From Bacteroidia bacterium (lineage in GTDB: Bacteria > Bacteroidota > Bacteroidia > J057), in assembly GCA_022760475.1 (NCBI GenBank), contig JALEFZ010000055.1:372001-436000 (forward strand): a DNA stretch of 64,000 nt, given 5' to 3'. Positions 24,103-31,101 of this stretch are shown here, piece after piece. How positions within the stretch are numbered: position 1 is the stretch's first letter; every line of letters starts with the position of its first letter. Made by a program: the position numbers and the translations under genes. The notes beneath the pieces were generated by a model. That model was not told the DNA's origin, did no database searches, and worked only from the letters and a program-made list of their open reading frames with translations.

Positions 24103-25263
24103 ATGGAACATCTATTCTTTACTGAGGAACACGGCTTATTTAGGGAATCACTCAGGGATTTCTTTAAAGCAGAGGTAATTCCAAATCTTGATGAATGGGA
24201 AGCTCAAGGCAAAGTAGACAGGGCGATATTCAGGAAAATGGGAGAGATGGGATACCTTGGGCTGGAGGTAGATGAGGCCTTTGGAGGCATGGGGCTGGAT
24301 TTCCTATATACCACTGTTTTTTGTGAGGAAATGGGGCGTACGGGCTCCTATGGATTTAGTACTGTAATAAGTGGGCATGTTTATTTGGCGATGAACTACC
24401 TCATTCATGCAGGTTCACCCTTTATAAAGGAGAAGTACCTCATGCCAAGTGTAAGAGGGGAACTGGTAGGTTCATTGGCAATGACTGAACCTGGGGCTGG
24501 ATCAGATGTAAAGGGCATCCGCACGGCTGCAAGACTGGATGGAGATCACTATGTAGTCAATGGCTCGAAAACCTTCATTTCCAATGGGTTCTATGGAGAT
24601 TATGCCGTAACTGCTGTTGGTACAGAAAATGGTTTGTCCATGATGGTGATTGACCTGGATGCCGAAGGGGTAACAAAAACCAAGTTGGACAAGGTGGGGA
24701 TTCGCTGTTCGGATACGGCAGAACTTGCTTTTGACAACGTACGAGTACCCAGGGAAAACTTATTGGGGGAAGAAGGCAAAGGCTTTTATTACATGATGGA
24801 AAGCCTTCAAGTGGAGCGATTGACCGGGGCTAACTTTTCGATTGGCCTGATGGATTATGTCCTGGAAATTACCTTGAACTACATCGCAGAAAGGAAGGCA
24901 TTTGGTCAATCCATCAACAAATTTCAGGTCTTGAGGCATCAAATCGCTGAAATCGCCACCGAACTGGAAGCTTATAAATCATTTAACTACCAGACCAGTT
25001 ATCGATTATCGAGGGGAGAAAATGTGGTAAAGGAATGTTCGATGTTGAAATACAGGGTGGCTGACTTATTGAATGAGGCAGTCTACAAGTGTTTACAAAT
25101 GTTTGGCGGTTATGGTTTTATGGAAGAATATCCCATTGGAAGGATTTACCGCGATGTACGGGTAGGACCGATTTATGGAGGGACGTCGGAGATCATGAAG
25201 GAAGTAATCGCTAAGATGGTGATAGACAAGGTGGCTTATAAGTCTGTGTATAAGAAGAGCTAG
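24103..25263 (+). CDS. Acyl-CoA dehydrogenase, long-chain/isovaleryl-like catalytic placement, 386 aa
   Basis: Full-length enzyme with the FAD loops Ala-Met-Thr-Glu-Pro-Gly-Ala-Gly-Ser-Asp (126-135) and Lys-Thr-Phe-Ile-Ser-Asn-Gly, and the C-terminal Gly-Gly-Tyr-Gly-Phe. Where medium-chain enzymes carry the catalytic Glu (Tyr-Glu-Gly-Thr), this protein has Tyr-Gly-Gly-Thr-Ser-Glu-Ile. Glu238 in Leu-Gln-Val-Glu-Arg-Leu falls where long-chain and isovaleryl enzymes hold their base. It would desaturate an acyl-CoA, probably long or branched, and pass electrons to ETF. It is the last gene of the TetR-linked run, with a terminator 87 bp after the stop. Confidence 0.92.
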   Translation: MEHLFFTEEHGLFRESLRDFFKAEVIPNLDEWEAQGKVDRAIFRKMGEMGYLGLEVDEAFGGMGLDFLYTTVFCEEMGRTGSYGFSTVISGHVYLAMNYLIHAGSPFIKEKYLMPSVRGELVGSLAMTEPGAGSDVKGIRTAARLDGDHYVVNGSKTFISNGFYGDYAVTAVGTENGLSMMVIDLDAEGVTKTKLDKVGIRCSDTAELAFDNVRVPRENLLGEEGKGFYYMMESLQVERLTGANFSIGLMDYVLEITLNYIAERKAFGQSINKFQVLRHQIAEIATELEAYKSFNYQTSYRLSRGENVVKECSMLKYRVADLLNEAVYKCLQMFGGYGFMEEYPIGRIYRDVRVGPIYGGTSEIMKEVIAKMVIDKVAYKSVYKKS

Positions 25264-25349
25264 GGTAAAGGCTTTTGTTCCTTCACATGGTAATAAAAAT
25301 CGGGCAATGCCAGACTAAATTCTGCTGGTATCTTTCTCATGATGAGCTT

Positions 25350-25377
25350 GGGGGCTTTAATTCAAGTCCCCTTTTTT
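25350..25377 (+). terminator. Rho-independent terminator of the acyl-CoA dehydrogenase run
   Basis: Stem GGGGGCTT against AAGTCCCC (one G-T pair), six-base loop, then TTTTTT at 25372-25377. Confidence 0.75.
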
Positions 25378-25407
25378 GTTACGAGTTCCATCACCCAAAA
25401 GAAATTT

Positions 25408-25436
25408 TTGAAATTGCCCAAAGGCTCGTATCTTTG
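25408..25436 (+). promoter_or_regulatory. tRNA-Ser promoter
   Basis: TTG (25408-25410), an 18-bp spacer and TATCTTTG (25429-25436) match the Bacteroidota TTG/TAnnTTTG consensus exactly. Transcription should start about 20 bp before the mature tRNA. Confidence 0.75.
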
Positions 25437-25465
25437 CAGTCCTCAATTTATTGACCGAGTCAAAC

Positions 25466-25552
25466 AGAGAGTTGCCAGAGCGGTCGATTGGGCACGCCTG
25501 GAAAGCGTGTGTACCTGCGAGGGTACCGAGGGTTCGAATCCCTCACTCTCTG
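25466..25552 (+). tRNA. tRNA-Ser (GGA anticodon)
   Basis: The acceptor stem AGAGAGT pairs with ACTCTCT (25545-25551), with G as discriminator. The anticodon stem CACGC/GCGTG holds the loop CTGGAAA, giving GGA, which reads UCC and UCU. A long variable arm and the T-arm AGGGTTCGAATCCCT follow, as expected for class II serine tRNA. Its last 17 bases plus one are repeated downstream at 25723-25739. Confidence 0.95.
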
Positions 25553-25553
25553 C
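25537..25553 (+). repeat. 17-bp direct repeat, copy 1 (tRNA-Ser 3' end)
   Basis: AATCCCTCACTCTCTGC covers the T-arm 3' strand, acceptor 3' strand and discriminator of the tRNA. It recurs exactly at 25723-25739. Confidence 0.9.
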
Positions 25554-25739
25554 AAGCAAAGAAAGTCTCCTGCGAGCGTAAGCGAGCAGGAGTTTTTGCG
25601 TTTCGAGGGAGTGTTGAAAGCCGAAGGTTTTCAAAAGCGAGGGAGAAATGCAAAAATCTGACCGCAGGGAAGAGACTTTTCTTTGCTTGTGCCTCCTCTC
25701 CCCCTTCGGGGATCACTTTAGTAATCCCTCACTCTCTGC
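25554..25739 (+). mobile_element. Palindromic element flanked by a duplicated tRNA 3' end
   Basis: A 169-bp segment plus the second copy of the 17-bp tRNA end. It appears to have split the tRNA from its terminator. Outer inverted repeats CAAGCAAAGAAAGTCTC (25553-25569) and GAGACTTTTCTTTGCTTG (25672-25689) pair with one bulged base. Inside lie three hairpins: CTCCTGC/GCAGGAG (25567-25573 and 25586-25592), TTTTTGCGTTTC/GAAATGCAAAAA (25593-25604 and 25645-25656, one mismatch), and nested within the latter TTGAAAGCC/GGTTTTCAA (25614-25622 and 25626-25634). No protein is encoded inside. The reading as an inserted element is inference from the duplication and the fold. A GIY-YIG nuclease gene lies immediately beyond the terminator. 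Confidence 0.6.
25723..25739 (+). repeat. 17-bp direct repeat, copy 2
   Basis: Exact copy of the tRNA-Ser 3' end, 186 bp downstream of copy 1 and 5 bp before the terminator stem. The restored order (tRNA, TTACC, terminator) is what an uninterrupted locus would look like. Confidence 0.9.
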
Positions 25740-25744
25740 TTACC

Positions 25745-25786
25745 AAACTACCCATTTTCCTTGTTTTCAAGGATGGGTAGTTTTTT
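25745..25786 (+). terminator. tRNA-Ser terminator
   Basis: Outer stem AAACTACCCAT/ATGGGTAGTTT (25745-25755 and 25773-25783) encloses TCCTTG/CAAGGA, followed by a T run (25781-25786). Confidence 0.8.
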
Positions 25787-25798
25787 ATTAAATGAAGC

Positions 25799-26035
25799 AT
25801 TACAACCATTTACTACACCTACATCCTCAAATCTGAGGCTTCGGGTAAGCACTACTACGGATATACCCAAGACCTCGAAGAACGCCTCATTCGCCACAAC
25901 GAAAACCGTGAGAGAGCCACGAAGAATCGTGGTCCCTGGAAGTTGATCTATCGTGAAGCCTTTCTTAGCCGGTCGGAAGCGATGCACCGAGAGAGGTATT
26001 TCAAGACCTTTGCATGGAGGAAATGGCTTAGATAA
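25799..26035 (+). CDS. GIY-YIG nuclease-like protein without a standard start codon, about 78 aa
   Basis: The frame reads Ile-Tyr-Tyr-Thr-Tyr-Ile-Leu-Lys-Ser, then His-Tyr-Tyr-Gly-Tyr-Thr-Gln-Asp-Leu-Glu-Glu-Arg-Leu-Ile-Arg-His-Asn, Gly-Pro-Trp-Lys-Leu-Ile-Tyr-Arg-Glu, and Ser-Glu-Ala-Met-x-Arg-Glu. This is the small stand-alone GIY-YIG family (UPF0213/YhbQ-like) with its Tyr, Gly, Arg, His, Glu and Asn positions kept. A TGA at 25793 blocks the frame upstream, and no ATG, GTG or TTG occurs before the conserved Tyr residues. An ATG at 25792 is in the wrong frame by one base. Either ATT at 25799 is used, or one extra A near 25804 makes it a fresh pseudogene. It lies just after the duplicated tRNA end and terminator. 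Confidence 0.65.
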   Translation: MTTIYYTYILKSEASGKHYYGYTQDLEERLIRHNENRERATKNRGPWKLIYREAFLSRSEAMHRERYFKTFAWRKWLR

Positions 26036-26101
26036 TGTTTGGCCTTTAAAAAGAATTTAGATAATGAAAATCGGCATCAATAAAATGTCGTTCTTGTACT
26101 C

Positions 26102-26262
26102 ATGAGAAATGTACTTCTTGTTATACTTCTAATTTTTGGAGGTCGAGTTTTCTGCCAAGTAGATAGCCTGGAAATGGTATTCAGAAATAGCTATAACGTT
26201 TTCGAACTACAGCGTAATGAACTAGGTATCTATAGGGATTCAAAACTTTTCGATCCTAATGC
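26102..26262 (+). pseudogene. 5' fragment of a secreted-protein gene
   Basis: ATG at 26102 opens a good signal peptide (Leu-Leu-Val-Ile-Leu-Leu-Ile-Phe-Gly-Gly, ending Phe-Cys-Gln) and about 35 mature residues with Asn-Glu-Leu-Gly-Ile-Tyr-Arg-Asp-Ser. Homology then breaks at about 26262, where sequence from an S74-type chaperone tail begins in a different frame. The open frame runs on to 26407 as a Pro/Arg/Ser-rich out-of-frame tail, which is not a plausible protein. The original family is not recognised. Confidence 0.5.
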
Positions 26263-26727
26263 TTCAGACCCGCCTGCGCGACACCCTTGCCCATTGCCCA
26301 GCAAGTCGCTGAGGTCTATTCCCAAGCCGTTACCAAGACCCTCACCGAGGTCGTACAGAATATCTACCAACGCGTGGAGGTACAAGAGGGTTGGATCATG
26401 CTGGTGATTGATCTCCAGGTCGGGGAGCGGGTGAAACTGATTACAGAAACGGCAAGTAAAGTTTACGAAGTATCGGCAGTAGAGAAAGACCACTTTCAGG
26501 TCATGGGACTTAATACTAATTCAGCAAATGTCTTTGTCTACGGCCGCGAAGTGGACGACTTCCATACCGTGGATTACGAGGCCATCTCCATGCTCAATGT
26601 GAGTGCGACGCAGGAGCAGCAGCACCGTATTGAAGCTTTAGAGGCAGAAAACAACCTCCTCAAAACCAAAAATGCAGCTTTTGAAGCCCGCCTTCAAGCC
26701 CTGGAATCTTTCTTGATAAAGCCATGA
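26263..26727 (+). pseudogene. Broken copy of an S74-protein C-terminus
   Basis: Arg-Leu-Arg-Asp-Thr-Leu-Ala is in one frame (from 26271). After a loss of about eight codons and a frame change, Ile-Ala-Gln-Gln-Val-Ala-Glu-Val-Tyr continues in another (from about 26290) to the stop at 26727. The sequence matches the tail of the S74 protein encoded at 31102-34482, including the almost identical stretch around Val-Tyr-Gly-Arg-Glu-Val-Asp-Asp-Phe-His-Thr-Val-Asp-Tyr and the coiled-coil end. It lacks the adhesin head and most of the chaperone domain. It is a relic of a paralogous adhesin gene. Confidence 0.75.
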
Positions 26728-26757
26728 ATGTCAGTTATTTGACAGATTTTGATCGGG

Positions 26758-26784
26758 TCCCCTACCCTCGGGTAGGGGATTTTT
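26758..26784 (+). terminator. Rho-independent terminator
   Basis: Stem TCCCCTACCC/GGGTAGGGGA (26758-26767 and 26770-26779; in practice 9 bp with a CTCG loop) followed by TTTTT. It lies between the relic and the HTCS gene. Confidence 0.85.
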
Positions 26785-26892
26785 GGGGTAGTAGGAGAGC
26801 TTTTTTTACCTTATTCCTTGGTAAACGTTACCTAACAGTTGGGGAAGAGATATATATCATTTATTTTTATTGGGTTGTGCTCAACACTGGTT

Positions 26893-29800
26893 ATGAAGCG
26901 TATCCATTTCCTGCTTTCCTTACTCCTGCTAATTTCCCTGGCCAACGGCCTCTGGGCACAGCCCTCATATACCTCCCGAGAATTCGGCCGCCGTCTCGGA
27001 CACTTCTATTCTGCAAAAAAAATAGGCGGACAGTTCCGAAGTTTTACTGTCCTTCAGGATGAGCGGGGGTTAATCTACATAGGGAATAGCCGAATCCTGG
27101 AGTATGACGGGGTGATAACCAGGGACATTCCACTGCCCAAGCCAACCACGATCTCCGATTTGGTGCTGGGAGAGCAAAACCGAATCTATGTAGCCGGATA
27201 CAATGAGATGGGCTATTTAACGCCAGATTCTACTGGAGAATTACGCTTCCAATCTCTAACATCCCTGGTCCCGGATAGCCTGCAGAAAGAAGACCTCCAT
27301 TGGAGGACAAAAGCATTGGGGAGAGAGGTGTTTTTCTGGACAAATTCATTCATCCTTCAAGTAGACCAGCAAAACCACCAGCTGAAAAAGATTTGGACCC
27401 ATGTCAGGGGGCTGCGCCTGTATGTAATAGGTCAATACGCATACATCTGGCGAATGGGCATAGGGCCTGGACGGATTGAGGGGGATCGTTTGCTCAACTT
27501 GCCTACTTCTCTTTCAGAAGAGGAGGATGTATACCTAACCGCATCATTTCAAGCATCTGATGCTGAATCCTCGATTGAGTCAGATGTAATCGCCTATGTG
27601 CCTACAAGCCCAAAGGCAGAGCAAATCCCTTCCCGCACAGGCTTAAAGCCAGTACCTGTTTCTTGGAAACCAGAAATTGCTTCCCTTTGGGAGAGTGGTA
27701 AGGTTACAGATTTACAAAAACTTGGAGAACATGGACATGTACTGACTACGAAGGGAGGAGACTTGCTCTTGCTGGACCCTCAAGGGAATTTTATTGAGCC
27801 GCTGAATAAAGCAACAGGACTATTTGGCGTTCAGTCAGCACACCCTAACATTTGGTTGGATGATGCCCAATCACTCTGGGTCGTGCCTGGGGATGAGGGA
27901 ATAGCCAGGATAGAGCCTTTTTCTCCTTTCTCTGAATTTGGGCAAGAGGAATTTGGAATTGTAACTGCCATTATTCGACATCAGGGCTATATATACATCG
28001 GAACCCGTAAACATATTTTTCGACTCTTAGCTGCTGATAGACTGGAAGCTGCGGCACGCTGGGAGAAAATCTGTGACCTTGAAAATGTCTTTGGTTTTCA
28101 TTCAGATGGCGAAAACTTGTATGCTTCAGCAGTTTATGGGGTGTATCTGATCAATCCAGAAGCTAAGAATCCTGCACAGGTCAAATACCAAAGTATGGGG
28201 GATTACTTATTTATCAAATCTTCCACTTATGATCCAACTCTCTTATATGCGGGTTCTAATTCTTCCATAAAAATTCTGAAGAAAGAAAAAGGAGGCTTTT
28301 CTCTAAAAGGAGAAATCCAGACTGGAAACCAAACAGAGACGTTGGTAGAAACAACTCCTGATACCATCTGGTTGGGATCTTTTAACGGTGGACTAAAGAG
28401 ATTTGTATTTCCGGATAGTATGCCCAAGGTAATAAAAGACCTAACAGGAGAGGTCTCTATCCCAGGTGAATTGAAAAGCTTTCAGGAGGAAGAGGGAATG
28501 CCAGCAGGCATAGCCCTGACCTATTCCGTAGGGGGGGAACTGTTGGTGACAAGCAGTCAGGGGTATCGGAGATATGATCCCAGTAGCGATGCTATGATTC
28601 CGGAAACCCGCTTTGGCCCCCAAATGGCTGATGCGAATACCTTTACCTTTCTTACAGCAGAGGATGCCAAAGGCCGTGTGTATACCCTGCTTGATTTCAC
28701 CGAGCTTGCCCCTACCCAGCGAGCAGGAATCAGTTGTCTGACCCCTGATGGAAAGGGGAAATATACCTTGGAGAACAAGTTGTTTCACCGCCTGCCTCAA
28801 ATTCAACTTTTTGGTGCCACAGCTTTATATCCTGATCCTGAAAACCCTGATATATTGTGGGTGATAGGCAAAGGGGTCACGCGATTTGATGCTGCTAAAG
28901 CAAAAGCACCGGCCGATTCATTCAGGGTCTATGTGCGGCGGATCAGATCTGTGGGAGACTCGATTATTTACCACAATGATGGCGGCTCTCCTGCCTACAA
29001 GCAGGTAGACTTTTCGTTGAATAGCTTGCGTTTCGAGTTTGCCGCACCATTTTTTCAAAATGAGGAAGAAACCCGCTATAGGGTGATGTTAGAAGGCTTT
29101 GATGAGAAATGGTCCTCCTGGAAGGATGAGACCTATGCAGTCTATACAAACCTGTCCGAAGGAACCTACTATTTTCGTGTTCAGGCCCGAAATAATTCGC
29201 GCATAATCAGTGAGTCCGCCCCCATGAAAGTGGTCATACTCCCTCCTTGGTACCGGAGTGCCTGGGCCTATGCACTATATGGACTTTTGGCTCTCCTGTT
29301 CGTTGCAGCCTTGGTCTACTTCTACAATCGCTGGCAAACCCGGCAGTTACAAGCTCGAAACCAGGAGCTTTCTCAGGTAGTAGAAGAGCGTACCGCTGAG
29401 CTAAAAGTCAAAAATGAACGTCTCAAAGAATTAGACGACTTCAAATCTCAATTCTTTACCAACATCTCCCACGAATTCCGTACCCCTCTTACCGTCATAG
29501 GTGGTATGATGGATCAGGTCATAACCCAACCCGATCGCTGGCTGGAAAAAGGAGGGCAGTTGATCAAAAGAAATGTTGGCAACCTGCTTAACCTGATCAA
29601 CCAAATTCTGGATTTGAGGAAACTCGAGTCAGGTAATCTCCAGCTTCAACTTATTCAGGAGGATGTAATTCCTTTTCTCCGTTACGGAACAGAATCTTTT
29701 GAGTCCTATGCCAGCAGTAGGTCCCTGGATCTTCAATTTCAAACTGATCTGGACAGCCAATTCATGGACCACGACCCTGACAAGCTGCTACTCATCCAAA

Positions 29801-30978
29801 CCAACCTCCTCTCCAATGCCATCAAGTTTACCCCAGAGGGAGGAAAAGTCATGGTGTCGGTCGAAAAAACAAATGGAAATACCCTTCAACTTCAGGTTTC
29901 AGACACTGGAAGGGGCATTCCGCCTTCCAAGCTATCCATGATCTTTGACCGTTTTTATCAGGTGGACCAAAGCGATACCCGGGAAGGCGAAGGTACAGGA
30001 ATCGGCCTTTCGCTTACGAAGGCCCTGGTGGAATTGATGGAAGGAGAAATTCAGGTAAAAAGTGAAATGGGAAAAGGCTCTGTCTTTACTGTATTTCTGC
30101 CTATTCAACATAATGCACCTCTTCAAAGTGCCCCTTCCCCTCAGCTGGAAATTCCGCCCCTTCCACAGGAGGGGACCCTTATTCCAACCCCCTCAACTGT
30201 GGAAGGGGAGCGGCCCAGCCTGCTGATCATCGAAGACAATCCCGACATTGTATCCTATCTCTATGCCTGCCTTGATGGGCAATACGAACTTTCCTCCGCT
30301 CCAGATGGACAAGCTGGTATTGAGGCTGCTTTGGAACAGGTGCCAGACCTTATCCTCACAGATGTGATGATGCCATATAAGAACGGCTATGAAGTAACGG
30401 AGACCCTCAAACTGGATGAGCGCACCAGTCACATTCCCATCGTGATGCTCACCGCCAAGGCTGACCATGACTCACGTATGGAGGGCTACAAACGCGGAGC
30501 TGATGCCTATTTGGCCAAACCTTTCAACGAAGAGGAGCTTCATATCCGCTTGCAGAAACTGCACGAACTCCGCACCAAGTTACAGGCACGCTATCAAGGC
30601 AGCACCCCACCTACTCCTAGCGAAGACCCTGCTATCCAGCAAGAGGATGCTTTCGTGATTAGGGTACGAGAGCTAATCCTGGCCAACCTGGATGACTCCA
30701 CTTATAAAGGAGAGGCCTTGATGAAGGACCTGGGCATAGGCCGTACCAACCTGCACAGAAAGATCAAGGCTTTGACTGGACTACCGATCAGCCGCTTCAT
30801 TCATGGGGTTCGCATCGAACAAGCCCGAAAGCTGCTACGGGCGGGCGAACTGCATGTAGCAGAGGTAGCCTATGCCGTAGGCTACAACGATCCAACCTAC
30901 TTTAATCGGATGTTTCGCGAGGCGGAAGGCCAGTCTCCAGGTGAGTGGCGCGAACAGGAATTGGGGAATAAATCCTAA
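26893..30978 (+). CDS. Hybrid two-component system (HTCS) regulator, 1361 aa
   Basis: The start is placed at 26893, where Met-Lys-Arg-Ile-His begins a signal peptide. The order is: periplasmic sensor with two-component-regulator propeller blades (about 25-690), a Y_Y_Y domain (about 700-785), one membrane helix near 795-817, HisKA with Asn-Ile-Ser-His860-Glu-Phe-Arg-Thr-Pro, HATPase_c with Gly-x-Gly boxes (Asp-Thr-Gly-Arg-Gly-Ile, Gly-Glu-Gly-Thr-Gly-Ile-Gly-Leu), a receiver domain with Asp1157 in Leu-Thr-Asp-Val-Met-Met-Pro, and a C-terminal AraC-type helix-turn-helix. Sensing, phosphorelay and DNA binding are thus in one protein. HTCS proteins usually control glycan loci; here no susCD pair is present and the next gene encodes a surface adhesin-like protein, 123 bp downstream. 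Confidence 0.92.
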   Translation: MKRIHFLLSLLLLISLANGLWAQPSYTSREFGRRLGHFYSAKKIGGQFRSFTVLQDERGLIYIGNSRILEYDGVITRDIPLPKPTTISDLVLGEQNRIYVAGYNEMGYLTPDSTGELRFQSLTSLVPDSLQKEDLHWRTKALGREVFFWTNSFILQVDQQNHQLKKIWTHVRGLRLYVIGQYAYIWRMGIGPGRIEGDRLLNLPTSLSEEEDVYLTASFQASDAESSIESDVIAYVPTSPKAEQIPSRTGLKPVPVSWKPEIASLWESGKVTDLQKLGEHGHVLTTKGGDLLLLDPQGNFIEPLNKATGLFGVQSAHPNIWLDDAQSLWVVPGDEGIARIEPFSPFSEFGQEEFGIVTAIIRHQGYIYIGTRKHIFRLLAADRLEAAARWEKICDLENVFGFHSDGENLYASAVYGVYLINPEAKNPAQVKYQSMGDYLFIKSSTYDPTLLYAGSNSSIKILKKEKGGFSLKGEIQTGNQTETLVETTPDTIWLGSFNGGLKRFVFPDSMPKVIKDLTGEVSIPGELKSFQEEEGMPAGIALTYSVGGELLVTSSQGYRRYDPSSDAMIPETRFGPQMADANTFTFLTAEDAKGRVYTLLDFTELAPTQRAGISCLTPDGKGKYTLENKLFHRLPQIQLFGATALYPDPENPDILWVIGKGVTRFDAAKAKAPADSFRVYVRRIRSVGDSIIYHNDGGSPAYKQVDFSLNSLRFEFAAPFFQNEEETRYRVMLEGFDEKWSSWKDETYAVYTNLSEGTYYFRVQARNNSRIISESAPMKVVILPPWYRSAWAYALYGLLALLFVAALVYFYNRWQTRQLQARNQELSQVVEERTAELKVKNERLKELDDFKSQFFTNISHEFRTPLTVIGGMMDQVITQPDRWLEKGGQLIKRNVGNLLNLINQILDLRKLESGNLQLQLIQEDVIPFLRYGTESFESYASSRSLDLQFQTDLDSQFMDHDPDKLLLIQTNLLSNAIKFTPEGGKVMVSVEKTNGNTLQLQVSDTGRGIPPSKLSMIFDRFYQVDQSDTREGEGTGIGLSLTKALVELMEGEIQVKSEMGKGSVFTVFLPIQHNAPLQSAPSPQLEIPPLPQEGTLIPTPSTVEGERPSLLIIEDNPDIVSYLYACLDGQYELSSAPDGQAGIEAALEQVPDLILTDVMMPYKNGYEVTETLKLDERTSHIPIVMLTAKADHDSRMEGYKRGADAYLAKPFNEEELHIRLQKLHELRTKLQARYQGSTPPTPSEDPAIQQEDAFVIRVRELILANLDDSTYKGEALMKDLGIGRTNLHRKIKALTGLPISRFIHGVRIEQARKLLRAGELHVAEVAYAVGYNDPTYFNRMFREAEGQSPGEWREQELGNKS

Positions 30979-31101
30979 AGAATCCACTCTCAGAAGCTCT
31001 AATTAGGGGTGTGAACATATGTCCAAGGATTGGGAACAATGTTTCAATCCGGTTAATCGGTCGATCCAGACCTTTGGGTCAACGATCAAAACGGATTAAC
31101 A

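Noticed and set aside
25339-25780. Open frames across the tRNA-Ser region on both strands
   Set aside because: They run through the tRNA gene, its promoter and the palindromic element and have no family features.
26724-27062. 112-codon frame between the relic and the HTCS gene
   Set aside because: It reads through a strong terminator and overlaps the HTCS signal peptide in another frame.
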